Source: Methanosarcina vacuolata Z-761
GTDB taxonomy: Archaea; Halobacteriota; Methanosarcinia; Methanosarcinales; Methanosarcinaceae
Assembly (NCBI RefSeq): GCF_000969905.1
Contig: NZ_CP009520.1
Coordinates: 3,286,001-3,350,000 of the forward strand
Length of the DNA stretch: 64,000 bases
Reading direction: 5' to 3'
Shown here piece by piece: positions 18,850 through 29,142 of the stretch. Under the pieces are notes generated by a model that made no database searches, was not told the DNA's origin, and saw only the letters and a program-made list of their open reading frames with translations. The stretch's first letter is position 1, and the number at the start of each line of letters is the position of its first letter. Both the position numbers and the translations under genes were made by a program.

Positions 18850-19809
18850 ATGATTAGAATTAGAAAAAGTAAAACTACGAGAAAAAAATTGACTGGCCCG
18901 AGCGAAGGAAAGCCGGTTGCCGAAAATGTAACTCAAATTACTTCAGAAAGCAGAGACCAATTCAAAGGCCAGTCGAGAGATCAGTTTAAGGCCCAGCCCA
19001 GGGAACAGGTTAAAACTCACCCAAGGGAGCAGTCCAGAGATCAATATAAGAGCCAATCAAGAGATCATTTCAGGGGGCATCCTAGAGAACAATTAAAAGG
19101 TCAGTCCAGGACTCAGTCAAAGGACCAGTTCAGGGGAGACCAGGGCAAGAAAAGAAGGTTCCCTTACCAGAAAAAAGGCTCAAGGGAAAGATCGGATCTG
19201 CCTGAACCCAGAGTTCCTTACGAAACCAAGACTCCGGAAGAAGAGCTTGAAAAAGGAGGTTTTGTGCTTCCTGGAGAGCTTGTGGGAACGACTGAAGAGT
19301 TCAAGCCCGGGGAAGGGACAACTGTGTCTGCCGGAGATATTTACTCTACAGCTACCGGAAATGTACTTATTGACAGGAAAGCCAGAGTAGTTTCGGTCAG
19401 GCCACGCACACTCACTCCGAATATTCTTAAAGTAGGAGATATTGTCTATGGAAAGATAACTGACGTGCGCGAATCCGGAGCAATGGTGGAAGTTGCAGGA
19501 ATTGAAGGCAAAGAAGAAAGGGAAATTGTCAATGTGCGTTCGGGAGACATCCATGTGTCGAATGTGCGAGACTCTTACGTTAAAAGACTTTCAGATGAGT
19601 TCAGACCTTATGATATAGTCAGGGCCAGGGTTCTCGACACTGAAAGAATACGCCTTACAACAGCTGAGGATTCCCTGGGAGTTGTAAAAGCCTACTGTTC
19701 AAACTGCAAAGGAGAACTCGTGCTTGAAGGGAAAAAGCTTAAATGCCCCGTCTGCAATATGACCGAAACTCGCAAAATCTCAACCGAGTACGGAAAAGGA
19801 ATAAAATAA
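18850..19809 (+). CDS. csl4: Exosome subunit Csl4 with a long RQS-rich N-terminal extension
   Basis: The C-terminal 190 residues are Csl4: an N-terminal domain (GFVLPGELVGTTEEF), an S1 RNA-binding domain (VGDIVYGKITDVRESGAMVE) and a zinc ribbon CSNCKGE...CPVC near residues 282-303. Csl4 caps the archaeal exosome and recruits RNA and DnaG. The first 120 residues are unusual: about a dozen SRDQFKGQ/PREQ-like units at residues 36-98, rich in Arg, Gln, Ser and Lys and surely disordered. Common archaeal Csl4 proteins are about 180-200 residues. GAGGGATC just before the ATG fixes the start, so the extension is translated. rpoL follows. Confidence 0.9.
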   Translation: MIRIRKSKTTRKKLTGPSEGKPVAENVTQITSESRDQFKGQSRDQFKAQPREQVKTHPREQSRDQYKSQSRDHFRGHPREQLKGQSRTQSKDQFRGDQGKKRRFPYQKKGSRERSDLPEPRVPYETKTPEEELEKGGFVLPGELVGTTEEFKPGEGTTVSAGDIYSTATGNVLIDRKARVVSVRPRTLTPNILKVGDIVYGKITDVRESGAMVEVAGIEGKEEREIVNVRSGDIHVSNVRDSYVKRLSDEFRPYDIVRARVLDTERIRLTTAEDSLGVVKAYCSNCKGELVLEGKKLKCPVCNMTETRKISTEYGKGIK

Positions 19810-19846
19810 TTTTATTCTCCTGCAGGTATGGGTTTCTGCACAGTAA

Positions 19847-19922
19847 ATAATCAGTAAATTATCAGTAAATTATCGTAAATTATCGTAAATTATCGTAAAT
19901 TATCGTAAATTATCAGTAAATT
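19847..19922. repeat. 10-13-bp tandem repeat between csl4 and rpoL
   Basis: ATCGTAAATT is repeated five times, flanked by the longer variant ATCAGTAAATT. Confidence 0.9.
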
Positions 19923-19951
19923 ATATTACTCACACTTACAGGTGGTCACCA

Positions 19952-20230
19952 ATGGAACTGAACATTCTCTCCAAAACAGACAATGAGCTTGAAGTCGAGC
20001 TCAAAGGCGAGACACATACCCTTCTAAATATACTTAAGGATCTTCTGATTAAAGACCAGAGGGTTGAGATCGCCTTCTATGATATGAAGTACGTAAGTAT
20101 CAGTGACCCGATCCTTTACATCAAAACCGATGGTACAAACCCTATTGAGGTCTTAAAGGACGCTGCTTCGAAAATAATAACTCAGTGCGACGAATTTACT
20201 GATGTCTTTAGCAAAGCAGTAAACGCCTGA
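19952..20230 (+). CDS. rpoL: RNA polymerase subunit L
   Basis: The 92 residues match archaeal RpoL (Rpb11-like): LEVELKGETHTLLNILKDLL, then DPILYIKTDGTNPIEVLKDA. RpoL pairs with RpoD in the platform on which the archaeal RNA polymerase assembles. GGTGG lies upstream of the ATG. It shares the plus strand with csl4 142 bp upstream. Confidence 0.95.
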   Translation: MELNILSKTDNELEVELKGETHTLLNILKDLLIKDQRVEIAFYDMKYVSISDPILYIKTDGTNPIEVLKDAASKIITQCDEFTDVFSKAVNA

Positions 20231-20251
20231 AGTATTTGAAAAATGGTGCAT

Positions 20252-20286
20252 AACGTCTTTTTAAAGGCGTTTTGCTTTCTTTTTCC
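20252..20286 (+). terminator. Terminator of rpoL
   Basis: AACGTCTTT and AAAGGCGTT form a hairpin with one G-U pair, followed by TTTGCTTTCTTTTT. Confidence 0.6.
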
Positions 20287-20518
20287 GGTAAATCCGGGAT
20301 CTTTCCAGCAGGGGGCTCTTGATAGTTATTAAGGAGCCTTTGCTATCTTAAAATCTAAGGAGTTTTGGAATACTTTTTTATGAATCAATGCGTATCCAGA
20401 GTAAACAAGAATCTTAAACGCGAAGTAGGGTAAAAGCATTTAATTGGATGGAGTAATTTCGATTCTTTTTAGTTCAAAATACTGTCCTGAATCTGCAACT
20501 TAAAAATCATAAACTAAC

Positions 20519-20697
20519 CTGTAACTATATTGAGGTTGATCTGTAACTATATTGAGATTAATCCATAACTAATATTGAGATCAATCCGTAACTGATATTG
20601 AGGTCAATCCATAACTAATATTGAGATTAATCCATAACTAATATTGAGATCAATCCGTAACTGATATTGAGGTCAATCCATAACTAATACTGAAGTA
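20519..20697. repeat. 22-23-bp tandem repeat, eight copies, before SepCysS
   Basis: Units such as CCATAACTAATATTGAG followed by ATTAAT or ATCAAT alternate with CCGTAACTGATATTGAG units, giving a partial 69-bp higher-order order. The array ends about 30 bp before the start of the SepCysS gene and must overlap its promoter or leader. Bases 20287-20518 hold nothing recognisable. Confidence 0.9.
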
Positions 20698-20719
20698 TGA
20701 AAGATAAATTGAGGTATAA

Positions 20720-21886
<1,167 letters not shown>

Positions 21887-22081
21887 GGATGTTTAAGCCG
21901 GTCAACGGTCAATATATAATACTTCCGGGAGAACTCAACCAGGGTGCACGATCCGGGTTCTGAATTTTCCCTTCTCTTTTGAAGCAAATAAATTCAAAGA
22001 TCCAAGATCCCGGAGAAAAGTATTCAAAAGGTGCGCAAAAAAAGTACATTTTTGGAATATCTGCCAAATTTATCTGCAGAG

Positions 22082-22175
22082 TCCAGGTACTTTTACTGAG
22101 TCCAATACCTTTTACTGAATCCAATACCTTTTACTGAATCCAATACCTTTTACTGAGTCCAGTACCTTTTACTTT
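22082..22175. repeat. 19-bp tandem repeat downstream of SepCysS, about five copies
   Basis: The unit TCCAATACCTTTTACTGAA is repeated, with end copies differing at two or three bases. The rest of 21887-22302 is unremarkable AT-rich sequence. Confidence 0.9.
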
Positions 22176-22302
22176 TTCTACTCCACATTTTCCATATACC
22201 TTCTTGTGCGAATTTAATACCCAGACAGTTAATCTCTCTGATGATTAAATAGCATGAGCCCTCTAATTATTATGAGAATTTAATCATTATGGGGGAGTAT
22301 GC

Positions 22303-22668
22303 TTGGAAGATGATAGTGGAGATACGTTTAAGTACAAACTTGGTAAGTGGGTTCTAAGCATAGATGAATGTGCTTTTATGGATCTTATGGATATTGGAAA
22401 GAAAAAGTCTATGCCTCAATATCTGATCGAGTCAATTGATAATTGGGTAAACAAAGAAGAACCACTTATAACAGATGAATTTATTTCGGAAATGTGCGAC
22501 TTTATTAAAAACGAAAATGAAGTCCTTTACGACCGTTTGGTGAAGAAATGCGCACTGAAAGGAATAAGTGTAGGCGAAGGCATATTTGAATCACTGAGTC
22601 TTTTGAACTGTGGAATGATAAGTACGCAGGAGTGCAGACAGTATGGAGATGACTTTTCTGATGTGTGA
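22303..22668 (+). CDS. Hypothetical acidic protein, 121 residues
   Basis: It starts with TTG at 22303; a strong GGGGGAG lies five bases upstream and the nearby ATG at 22289 is in another frame. The product is acidic and largely helical, with no signal peptide or membrane segment. It contains four cysteines (DECAFMD, EMCDF, KKCALKG, TQECRQ). No family is recognised. Codon use resembles its neighbours. It stands alone between SepCysS and a minus-strand gene. Confidence 0.65.
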   Translation: MEDDSGDTFKYKLGKWVLSIDECAFMDLMDIGKKKSMPQYLIESIDNWVNKEEPLITDEFISEMCDFIKNENEVLYDRLVKKCALKGISVGEGIFESLSLLNCGMISTQECRQYGDDFSDV

Positions 22669-22899
22669 TATTTCTGTCTTATATTTTCACTCTCTTGAGT
22701 AAGTTTAATTTTGTACTTCAATTTTGTACTTCAAACGTATAAGTCCTGAATACATTTCATGTAAAAGAAAGGTAATTCAGGTGCAGCAGTAAGATTTCGC
22801 AATGAAATTTCTCTGCTATTCACCTGTCTTTAGTTTTTCAGCAAATTTTTTTTGAATCTTTTTTGGAACATTTATTCCAATTTTCGCTGAAGAGTTTTC

Positions 22900-24162
22900 T
22901 TACTTGAAACCCTTCAGGGCTTCGAAATCCAGGGTTGCAAAGTAGTCCTCAATAGTTTCGGCTCTCCTGATCTGCACAACACTTCCGTCCTTCCTGAGAA
23001 GGAGTTCGGCAGAACGGAGCTTTCCGTTGTAATTGAAGCCCATAGCGTGTCCGTGAGCTCCTGTGTCGTGGATTGCGAGGATATCTCCGATTTCAATTTT
23101 AGGAAGCGGCCTATCAATTGCGAATTTGTCATTATTCTCACAGAGGGAGCCGGTTACGTCATACTTATGGACAGGAGCCTCGTTTTCCTTTCCGAGCACT
23201 GTTATATGGTGATAGGCTCCGTAAATGCCCGGCCGCATCAGGTTGGCCATACAGGAGTCCATCCCGACATAGTCCTTATAGGTGTGTTTGAGGTGCCGAA
23301 CCTGGGTAATCAGGTAGCCATATGGACCTGTAATTACACGGCCGCATTCCAGGAAGACTTTGAGAGGATAAAGCCCGTTAGCCGTGATTGTGGCTTCGTA
23401 AGCCTTTTTGACACCTTTTGCCACGGCTTCGAATGAAACAGGTTCTTGTTCAGGCCTGTAGGGGATGCCTATGCCTCCGCCGAGGTTCACAAACTCGAAA
23501 TTTATGTTGAGTTCTTTTGAGATTTCAACTATAAGTTCAAAGAGGATTCTTGCGGTTTCCACAAAGTAATCAGCATTTAGTTCATTCGAAGCCACCATCG
23601 TGTGCATTCCGAACCGCTTTACTCCCCTGTCCCTGAGTATGCGGTAGCCTTCAAAAAGCTGGTCTCTCGTAAAGCCGTACTTTGCTTCTTCAGGCTTTCC
23701 TATAATAGCATTTCCTTCCTTAAGAGGGCCAGGATTATACCTGAAACAGACAATTTCAGGAAGTCCGGCATACTTTTCAAGGTAGTCAATATGGCTTATG
23801 TCATCAAGGTTTATGTATGCTCCAAGCTCTTTTGCCTTCAGAAACTCTTCAGCAGGAGTATCGTTTGAGCTAAACATTATGTTTTCCCCAGCAATTCCTG
23901 CTTTTTCAGCAAGAATTAACTCCGGTAAAGAACTGCAATCCGCACCAAAACCTTCTTTTCTCAAGATTTTAAGAATAAAGGGATTTGGAAGGGCTTTTAC
24001 AGCAAAAAATTCTTTAAAACCCGGAACCTCCCTGAAAGCTGCTTTCATTTTCTCCGCATTTTTCAGAATGGCTTTCTCATCGTATATATGAAACGGGGTG
24101 GGATACTTTTTAATTATTTCCTGAATTTTTTCTTTGGTGAAGGGAAGGTCCTTTGAAACCAT
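22900..24162 (-). CDS. lysA: Diaminopimelate-decarboxylase-like PLP enzyme
   Basis: This is a fold-type III (alanine-racemase fold) decarboxylase of about 420 residues: FFAVKALPNPF carries the PLP lysine (Lys56), HTMVASN, FEFVNLGGGIGIPYRPEQEP binds the phosphate, and GSLCENNDKFA with GDILAIHDTGAHGHAMG closes the site. LysA makes lysine from meso-diaminopimelate. Related enzymes act on other amino acids, so the substrate is likely but not proven. The ATG at 24162 is chosen over the upstream in-frame TTG at 24180, because AAAGG lies between them at ribosome-binding distance. Confidence 0.85.
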   Translation of the reverse strand: MVSKDLPFTKEKIQEIIKKYPTPFHIYDEKAILKNAEKMKAAFREVPGFKEFFAVKALPNPFILKILRKEGFGADCSSLPELILAEKAGIAGENIMFSSNDTPAEEFLKAKELGAYINLDDISHIDYLEKYAGLPEIVCFRYNPGPLKEGNAIIGKPEEAKYGFTRDQLFEGYRILRDRGVKRFGMHTMVASNELNADYFVETARILFELIVEISKELNINFEFVNLGGGIGIPYRPEQEPVSFEAVAKGVKKAYEATITANGLYPLKVFLECGRVITGPYGYLITQVRHLKHTYKDYVGMDSCMANLMRPGIYGAYHHITVLGKENEAPVHKYDVTGSLCENNDKFAIDRPLPKIEIGDILAIHDTGAHGHAMGFNYNGKLRSAELLLRKDGSVVQIRRAETIEDYFATLDFEALKGFK

Positions 24163-24180
24163 ATTATTACCTTTTATCAA

Positions 24181-24573
24181 TTTTTGTTTAATGGGGTTTT
24201 GTATTCATTTGAATTTTTACTCCTTTATTAGTCTTTCTGCCCCGAGTTCAGTCACCCGAGTCCCGTCACCCGAGTTCAGTCACCCGAGTCCCGTCTCGGG
24301 AGGACGGTGCCCTTTTCGCTCACTTCGTTCGCTCAAGAGGGCTGAACTAGGGCAAAAAAGGCTGTTTTCTAAATGCGCTCAGGAAGTATGATTTATTCAA
24401 ATTTTGTTTTGGGTTACGCGGCGGTGTGGTTATGACCTTTTTAATAAAAGGCTTAGCTGCAACCCTTTTGAAAAAAGGCTTGACCGAAAACCCTGACAAC
24501 GTTTGGGTTTGAGAACCTTATACCCGAACTCTATCCGGCGTGATCAACCGGCGCAACGGTTGTGGCACAAACC
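24181..24573. other. GC-richer intergenic region with repeats and hairpins
   Basis: Two 28-bp copies of CCCGAGTTCAGTCACCCGAG plus TCCCGTCA occur at 24241-24296, closing with a CCCGAG/CTCGGG hairpin. Minus-strand translation near 24380-24490 gives coding-like KPFFKRVAAKPFIKKVITTP without a start, perhaps a dispersed repeat or relic. Near the polX end, nested stems GTGATC/GATCAC and CAACCG/CGGTTG (24540-24579) could fold at the 3' end of the polX mRNA. Confidence 0.45.
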
Positions 24574-24575
24574 GA

Positions 24576-26330
24576 TCACTGATTGGGCTTTTTGAAAACT
24601 TGTTTAAGCCTGGAGTGGGGGTAGGTGTTTATAACGTCTTCTTTTTCAAGCCAGCCCCGCCGCGCCTGTCCGAGGCCGTACCGCATGGAGGTTAGATCGG
24701 AAACGGCATGGCTGTCTGTAGATATACAGAATTTTAGTCCAAAGGTCTTTGCACGCAGGATAAGCTCGTCATTAAGGTCAAGCCTTGAAGGCTGGCTGTT
24801 GATCTCCATTACTTTTCCATTTGCAGCGGCAACTTCAAAGACTTTTTCAAAATTAACGGCATAAGCCTCTCTTTTCCCTAGCAGCCTTCCGGAGGGATGT
24901 GCAAGGATATCAAGATATTTGTTCTCCAGAGCCGTGACAATCCTTTCGGTCATTCTCCTTTCAGGGAATGCAAAACCGGAATGTACAGCTCCTACCACAA
25001 TATCGAGTTCTTTGAGAATTTCATCAGGATAGTCAAGGCTTCCATCTTTCAGGATATCTACCTCAGATCCTTTGAGGATTTTTATCCGGAATTGTTTTGA
25101 GAGTTTGTCGATTTCTTTCCATTGGGCTTTTAATTTCTCAATATCCAGGCCGTTTGCAACCTTTTGGGAACGGGAATGATCGGTTACTGCGATATACTCA
25201 TAACCAAGAGCTTCTGCTTTTTCAATCATGGTTTTTAGACTGTCTTTTCCTTCACTGTATTCGGTATGCATATGGAGGTCTCCCTTGAGATCACCTGCTT
25301 CTACCAGCCTGGGTAGGGAATTTCTTGCAGCGGCTTTAATTTCTCCCCGGTTTTCCCGAAGTTCGGGTGGGATATAGGCAAGCCCAAGTCTTTCATAAAT
25401 ATCTTCTTCACTGCTGCCTGCAATCTGTTTACCGGATTCTTTTAAATACAGCCCGTACTCCGAAAGTTTGTAACCGTTTTTTATGGCAACGTTTCTAAGT
25501 TCTATATTGTGCTCCTTTGAGCCCGTAAAATACTGAAGAGCTGCTCCGTAACTCTCAGGCGGGACTACTCTCAGGTCAATAGCTGTCCCTTCTCTCAAAA
25601 TTACGCTGCTTTTTGTGCTGCCTTTTAAGATCACCTGTTCAACGTCCGGAAGCGAGACAAAACAGTCCATTACCTTCAAAGCCTCTTCTTTTTCAGCTTC
25701 TGCCAGGATATCGATATCCCCGATTGTCTCTTTCAACCTGCGGAGTGAACCTGTGTATATTATTTTAGAGAGGTCGACTTTAGAGGTTCTGCTTTCACAC
25801 TGGGCTTTTAAAGCGGATATAACTTCATCTGCTAGTGGAAGTGCTTTTCCGAGGGCTAGCCGGGCATGGCTTTTCTCATATTGCTCAATTGCCCTTGCCA
25901 GGTTCTTTTCACTTTTTTCTCCAAATCCTTCGAGCCTCTTTAGCCTGTGGGCAATGATCGCGTTTTTAAGATCTGAAAGTGTCCTCACACCAAGGGCATC
26001 GGAAAGCTTTTTGATTTTCTTTGCCCCAAGCCCTCGAATTTCCATCAGTTCTGCGGTGCCTGAAGGGGCTTTTTCTTTAAGCTTTTCAAATTTTTCCACT
26101 TCGCCTGTTTCCAGATACTCAGCAATGTGGTTGGCAATTGACTCCCCTATGCCCGGAATTTTAGTCAGCCCGGATTTTCCTTCTCTGGCATAGATTTTTT
26201 CTATGTCTTCTCCAAGGTTTTCGATCATCTGAGCAGCTTTCCGATAAGCCCGTGGTTTCCATTCAACCTGCTGGTACTCAAGAATGTCAGCAGCTTCATA
26301 AAATAACTCGGCAATCTCTCGATTTCTCAA
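24576..26330 (-). CDS. polX: DNA polymerase X with a PHP domain
   Basis: The 584 residues show helix-hairpin-helix regions at about 45-130 (LTKIPGIGESIANHIAEYL, MEIRGLGAKKIKKLSDALG), the palm motif TGSLRRLKETIGDIDIL with its two aspartates near 204-206, and a C-terminal PHP phosphoesterase domain starting GDLHMHTEYSEGKDS (about 350), with VTDHS, VVGAVHSGF and ISTDSH supplying metal ligands. PolX fills short gaps in base-excision repair, and its PHP domain gives a 3'-5' exonuclease. The TTG start at 26330 has GGGGG seven bases upstream. A relic of a DNA ligase gene lies just upstream on the same strand, suggesting a former repair operon. Confidence 0.92.
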   Translation of the reverse strand: MRNREIAELFYEAADILEYQQVEWKPRAYRKAAQMIENLGEDIEKIYAREGKSGLTKIPGIGESIANHIAEYLETGEVEKFEKLKEKAPSGTAELMEIRGLGAKKIKKLSDALGVRTLSDLKNAIIAHRLKRLEGFGEKSEKNLARAIEQYEKSHARLALGKALPLADEVISALKAQCESRTSKVDLSKIIYTGSLRRLKETIGDIDILAEAEKEEALKVMDCFVSLPDVEQVILKGSTKSSVILREGTAIDLRVVPPESYGAALQYFTGSKEHNIELRNVAIKNGYKLSEYGLYLKESGKQIAGSSEEDIYERLGLAYIPPELRENRGEIKAAARNSLPRLVEAGDLKGDLHMHTEYSEGKDSLKTMIEKAEALGYEYIAVTDHSRSQKVANGLDIEKLKAQWKEIDKLSKQFRIKILKGSEVDILKDGSLDYPDEILKELDIVVGAVHSGFAFPERRMTERIVTALENKYLDILAHPSGRLLGKREAYAVNFEKVFEVAAANGKVMEINSQPSRLDLNDELILRAKTFGLKFCISTDSHAVSDLTSMRYGLGQARRGWLEKEDVINTYPHSRLKQVFKKPNQ

Positions 26331-26390
26331 TTGTTACCCCCTGCCCCTTGTATTTTCGCATCCAATTTCTTCTTTTACTACCTTCTCCTT

Positions 26391-26824
26391 TCTTTCCTTT
26401 TTTCAATAAATCTTCAAATGCCTTTCCTTTCTTCAATAAATCTTCAAATACCTTTTCCTGAAGCTTCTTTTATCTCTTTTAGCCTTCCAAACACTTTATT
26501 GATTGCCAGAGACTTTCCTTCTCCCCGGTTTAACTCAAAAGCCACATCCTCAAGGTCCCCTGTCCTTGAATATCTATTTTTAACCTCTTCTTAGGAAACT
26601 CCGTATGCTCCGGCAATAGCTTTTAAAGCGAACTTATCTCCTATTCCCAGTGCCGTATTCTCAAAGGCAGGTCCTATACTCCCGAGAAAAAAGTATGCAC
26701 TGTCCTTTCCTTCCTTTCCTTCCAGTCCCTATAAAAAATTAGCAATTTTCCTGACGATTTCCTTATGGGACGTTATGTTTTCAAGTGTCTCAAAAAGATC
26801 CACAAGCTCTATGAATCGAGCCAT
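26391..26824 (-). pseudogene. Relic of an ATP-dependent DNA ligase (N-terminal domain)
   Basis: From an ATG at 26824 the minus strand reads MARFIELVDLFETLENI, then a TAG, then AYFFLGSIGPAFENTALGIG, FALKAIAGAYGVS, a TAA, and YSRTGDLEDVAFELNRG, before a TGA near 26446. These are the successive helices of the archaeal ligase DNA-binding domain. All segments stay in one frame, interrupted only by stops, and a 30-bp duplication follows (two copies of FEDLLKKGK in another frame). The catalytic KxDG domain is absent. TAG could encode pyrrolysine in Methanosarcina, but the TAA and missing core rule out a working ligase. Confidence 0.8.
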
Positions 26825-27037
26825 TACCCTATCCCCGAAAAAACGCTTTGAAATTTTTCTCTATACTATAATTCAATTCGCAGGTCTTTATCGCTTTGCA
26901 CCCTCAAATTTCAGAAATAGAGTTTTTCCTTTTTTTCCCATGAAACAATTATCCCTGCCGCTCTTTCTTCGTTACCGAAACCTTTAATATCTAAAAGATG
27001 CATGAGGAGAATACACATCACTTCTATACATCTTCAT

Positions 27038-27109
27038 GCGACTGTGGTTTAGTGGCTATGACCTGAGCTTCCCAAGCTTAGAACCCGGGTTCGAATCCCG
27101 GCAGTCGCA
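27038..27109 (+). tRNA. tRNA-Gly (anticodon CCC)
   Basis: Acceptor GCGACTG (27038-27044) pairs perfectly with CAGTCGC (27102-27108), discriminator A. The anticodon arm is TGAGC-TTCCCAA-GCTTA with anticodon CCC, and the T arm holds GGGTTCGAATCCC. CCA is not encoded. Confidence 0.94.
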
Positions 27110-27660
27110 TTGGAAACCATTAAAAATAAGTCTTTTTTCATTGGTCATCGGTTAAGGATTCATTTCCGTCCCCTGTCACTCTTTTTGAACTCAATTCTTT
27201 CATTTTTTATTAAAACCATTCATCTCTAAACCTTTCTTTGTTTACATGAGGACCTGATGCTTTACTTTCATATACGCTCATTATCGTTTCAAAAATTCTT
27301 TGAATTCCACATATATGCAGAATTACTGTCAACAATTTCAATTTTTTTGTCAAATTATCGTCCAGAGTCTTTTGCAAGCTCCCCTATTCCGTGAATAACA
27401 CACTGATGAAGAAACTCAACAAGGACAGGTCCTGGACGATGAATATGGTTGTTAGGAGCTTTTTAGCACATTATTTTTATTTTTAGGCTTGACTCAACTT
27501 CAAGAGTTTTGCTTGTAACTCTCAGGCCTTTTTGATGAGCCCAAGAAAACTTTTCATTTGTTTGGTTCATAAAAAACGCACATGAAATTCTTCTAATTAC
27601 AGGCATAAAGAAATGAAAGTACTTGAAAGAACTTTCATGCCAAAGTAAGATTGGAGAAGG
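27110..27660. other. Intergenic region between tRNA-Gly and hsdM
   Basis: It contains a 21-bp sequence (27137-27157) that recurs exactly at 50843-50863. On the minus strand 27354-27452 reads like the end of a protein (RPGPVLVEFLHQCVIHGIGE) without a start, a possible relic. No other gene is seen. Confidence 0.45.
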
Positions 27661-29142
27661 TTATTCTCCACTTTCCAATTCCTGGTAAATACTGCTGAAC
27701 TGTTCCAGCGCCGATTGAAGATTCTCAACGAGTTCGGCTGCGATCATGTCAGGCTCTGGAAGATTTTCGGAGTCTTCAAGGCTTTCGTCTTTGAGCCAGA
27801 AAATGTCGAGATTGACTTTATCCCGTTGAATGAGTTCGTCGTAAGTGAAACAGCAGAAGCGTTCGGCTTCAGTTCTGGAATTTATATCTTCAGGGTTGTA
27901 ACATTTGATGAAGTCTTCGAGGTCTTCATAGCGGAGTGGATTTGTTTTGAGGGTGAAGTGCATATTGGTTCGAAGATCGTAGATCCAGAGCTTATCGGTC
28001 CAGGGTTCACTTCTGCCGGGCCGGTTGTCAAAAAAGAGCACGTTTGCTTTTACGCCCTGAGCATAGAAAACCCCTGTTGGGAGGCGCAGCAGGGTGTGGA
28101 CATTACAATCCTGAAGCAGCCGTTTTCTCACGAGTTCTCCAGCTCCTCCTTCAAAGAGCACGTTGTCTGGAAGCACGATTGCAGCTTTTCCTGTGACCTT
28201 CAGGAGGGTTCTAACGTGCTGGAGGAAATTGAGCTGCTTGTTTGAGGTCGTTGCAACAAAATCATCCCGCTCATAAGTCAAGGATTCTTTTTCAGCTTTC
28301 CCTCCGCCGTTTACAATTGTGATGCTGCTTTTCTTCCCGAAAGGCGGATTTGTCAGGATGTAGTCAAAACGCTCGCCCGGATCTGAGATCAGGCTGTCTC
28401 CAACGGTTATGGGACTCTCTTTTCCGCCTATGCCGTGAAGGAAAAGATTCATTACACAGAGTCGGGCTGTGTTATCAACGATCTCCCAACCCCGGAAAGT
28501 TTTTTTTCTCAGGAAATTTTTCTGGTCCCGGTCTAGCGGATTTCTCCTGTATTTTTCCGGGCTTCCAATGTAGTCGTGTGCAGCAAGGAAAAAACCACCT
28601 GTTCCACATGCAGGATCGCAGATTGTCTTTTCCGGCTCAGGCTGCAGTACGGCAACCATTGCTTTGATGAGCTGCCTGGGCGTGAAGTACTGGCCTGCTC
28701 CGCTTTTGGTGTCCTCGGCATTTTTCTCAAGCAGTCCTTCGTAGATCTCGCCTTTGACATCCATATCCATCCCTGTCCACCTTTCGCCGTTGATAAGCTC
28801 AATAAGCCGTTTCAGCTTCGCCGGGTCCTGGACTTTATTCTGGGATTTCCTGAAAATGACCCCGAGCATCCCTTCTTCTTTTGCCAGGGTTTCAAGGATA
28901 TGCCTGTAATGGATTTCAAGCTCGTCCCCATCTTTTGTGACCAGGCTTTTCCAGTCATACCCTTCAGGAATGGTGAAAGCTGAAGTTCTCGCAAAAGGTG
29001 AACTTGCCTTTTCCTCAGCCATTTTCAAAAAGAGTAAATAAGTAAGCTGCTCAACGTAATCTCCGTAACTTATCCCGTCGTCCCGCAGCACATTGCAGTA
29101 ATTCCACAGCCTCTGCACGATTGTTGAAGATTCACTTGCCAT
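27661..29142 (-). CDS. hsdM: Type I restriction-modification DNA methyltransferase subunit
   Basis: The 493 residues have the HsdM N-terminal helical domain (SYGDYVEQLTYLLFLKMAEE) and a SAM-dependent N6-adenine methylase core: QYFTPRQLIKAMVAVLQP, DPACGTGGFFLAAHDYI (about 177-193) and NPPFGKKS (about 263-270). Two HsdM with one HsdS methylate the recognition site. The ATG directly follows the hsdS stop (TAAATG), so the pair is co-translated. Confidence 0.96.
   Translation of the reverse strand: MASESSTIVQRLWNYCNVLRDDGISYGDYVEQLTYLLFLKMAEEKASSPFARTSAFTIPEGYDWKSLVTKDGDELEIHYRHILETLAKEEGMLGVIFRKSQNKVQDPAKLKRLIELINGERWTGMDMDVKGEIYEGLLEKNAEDTKSGAGQYFTPRQLIKAMVAVLQPEPEKTICDPACGTGGFFLAAHDYIGSPEKYRRNPLDRDQKNFLRKKTFRGWEIVDNTARLCVMNLFLHGIGGKESPITVGDSLISDPGERFDYILTNPPFGKKSSITIVNGGGKAEKESLTYERDDFVATTSNKQLNFLQHVRTLLKVTGKAAIVLPDNVLFEGGAGELVRKRLLQDCNVHTLLRLPTGVFYAQGVKANVLFFDNRPGRSEPWTDKLWIYDLRTNMHFTLKTNPLRYEDLEDFIKCYNPEDINSRTEAERFCCFTYDELIQRDKVNLDIFWLKDESLEDSENLPEPDMIAAELVENLQSALEQFSSIYQELESGE

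Noticed and set aside
26729-26731. TAG in the ligase relic as a pyrrolysine codon
   Set aside because: A TAA and a TGA follow in the same frame and the catalytic domain is absent, so readthrough of TAG would not yield a ligase.
27354-27452. Coding-like minus-strand fragment upstream of tRNA-Gly
   Set aside because: Reads well for 33 codons but has no start and no recognised family; kept only as a note in the gap description.
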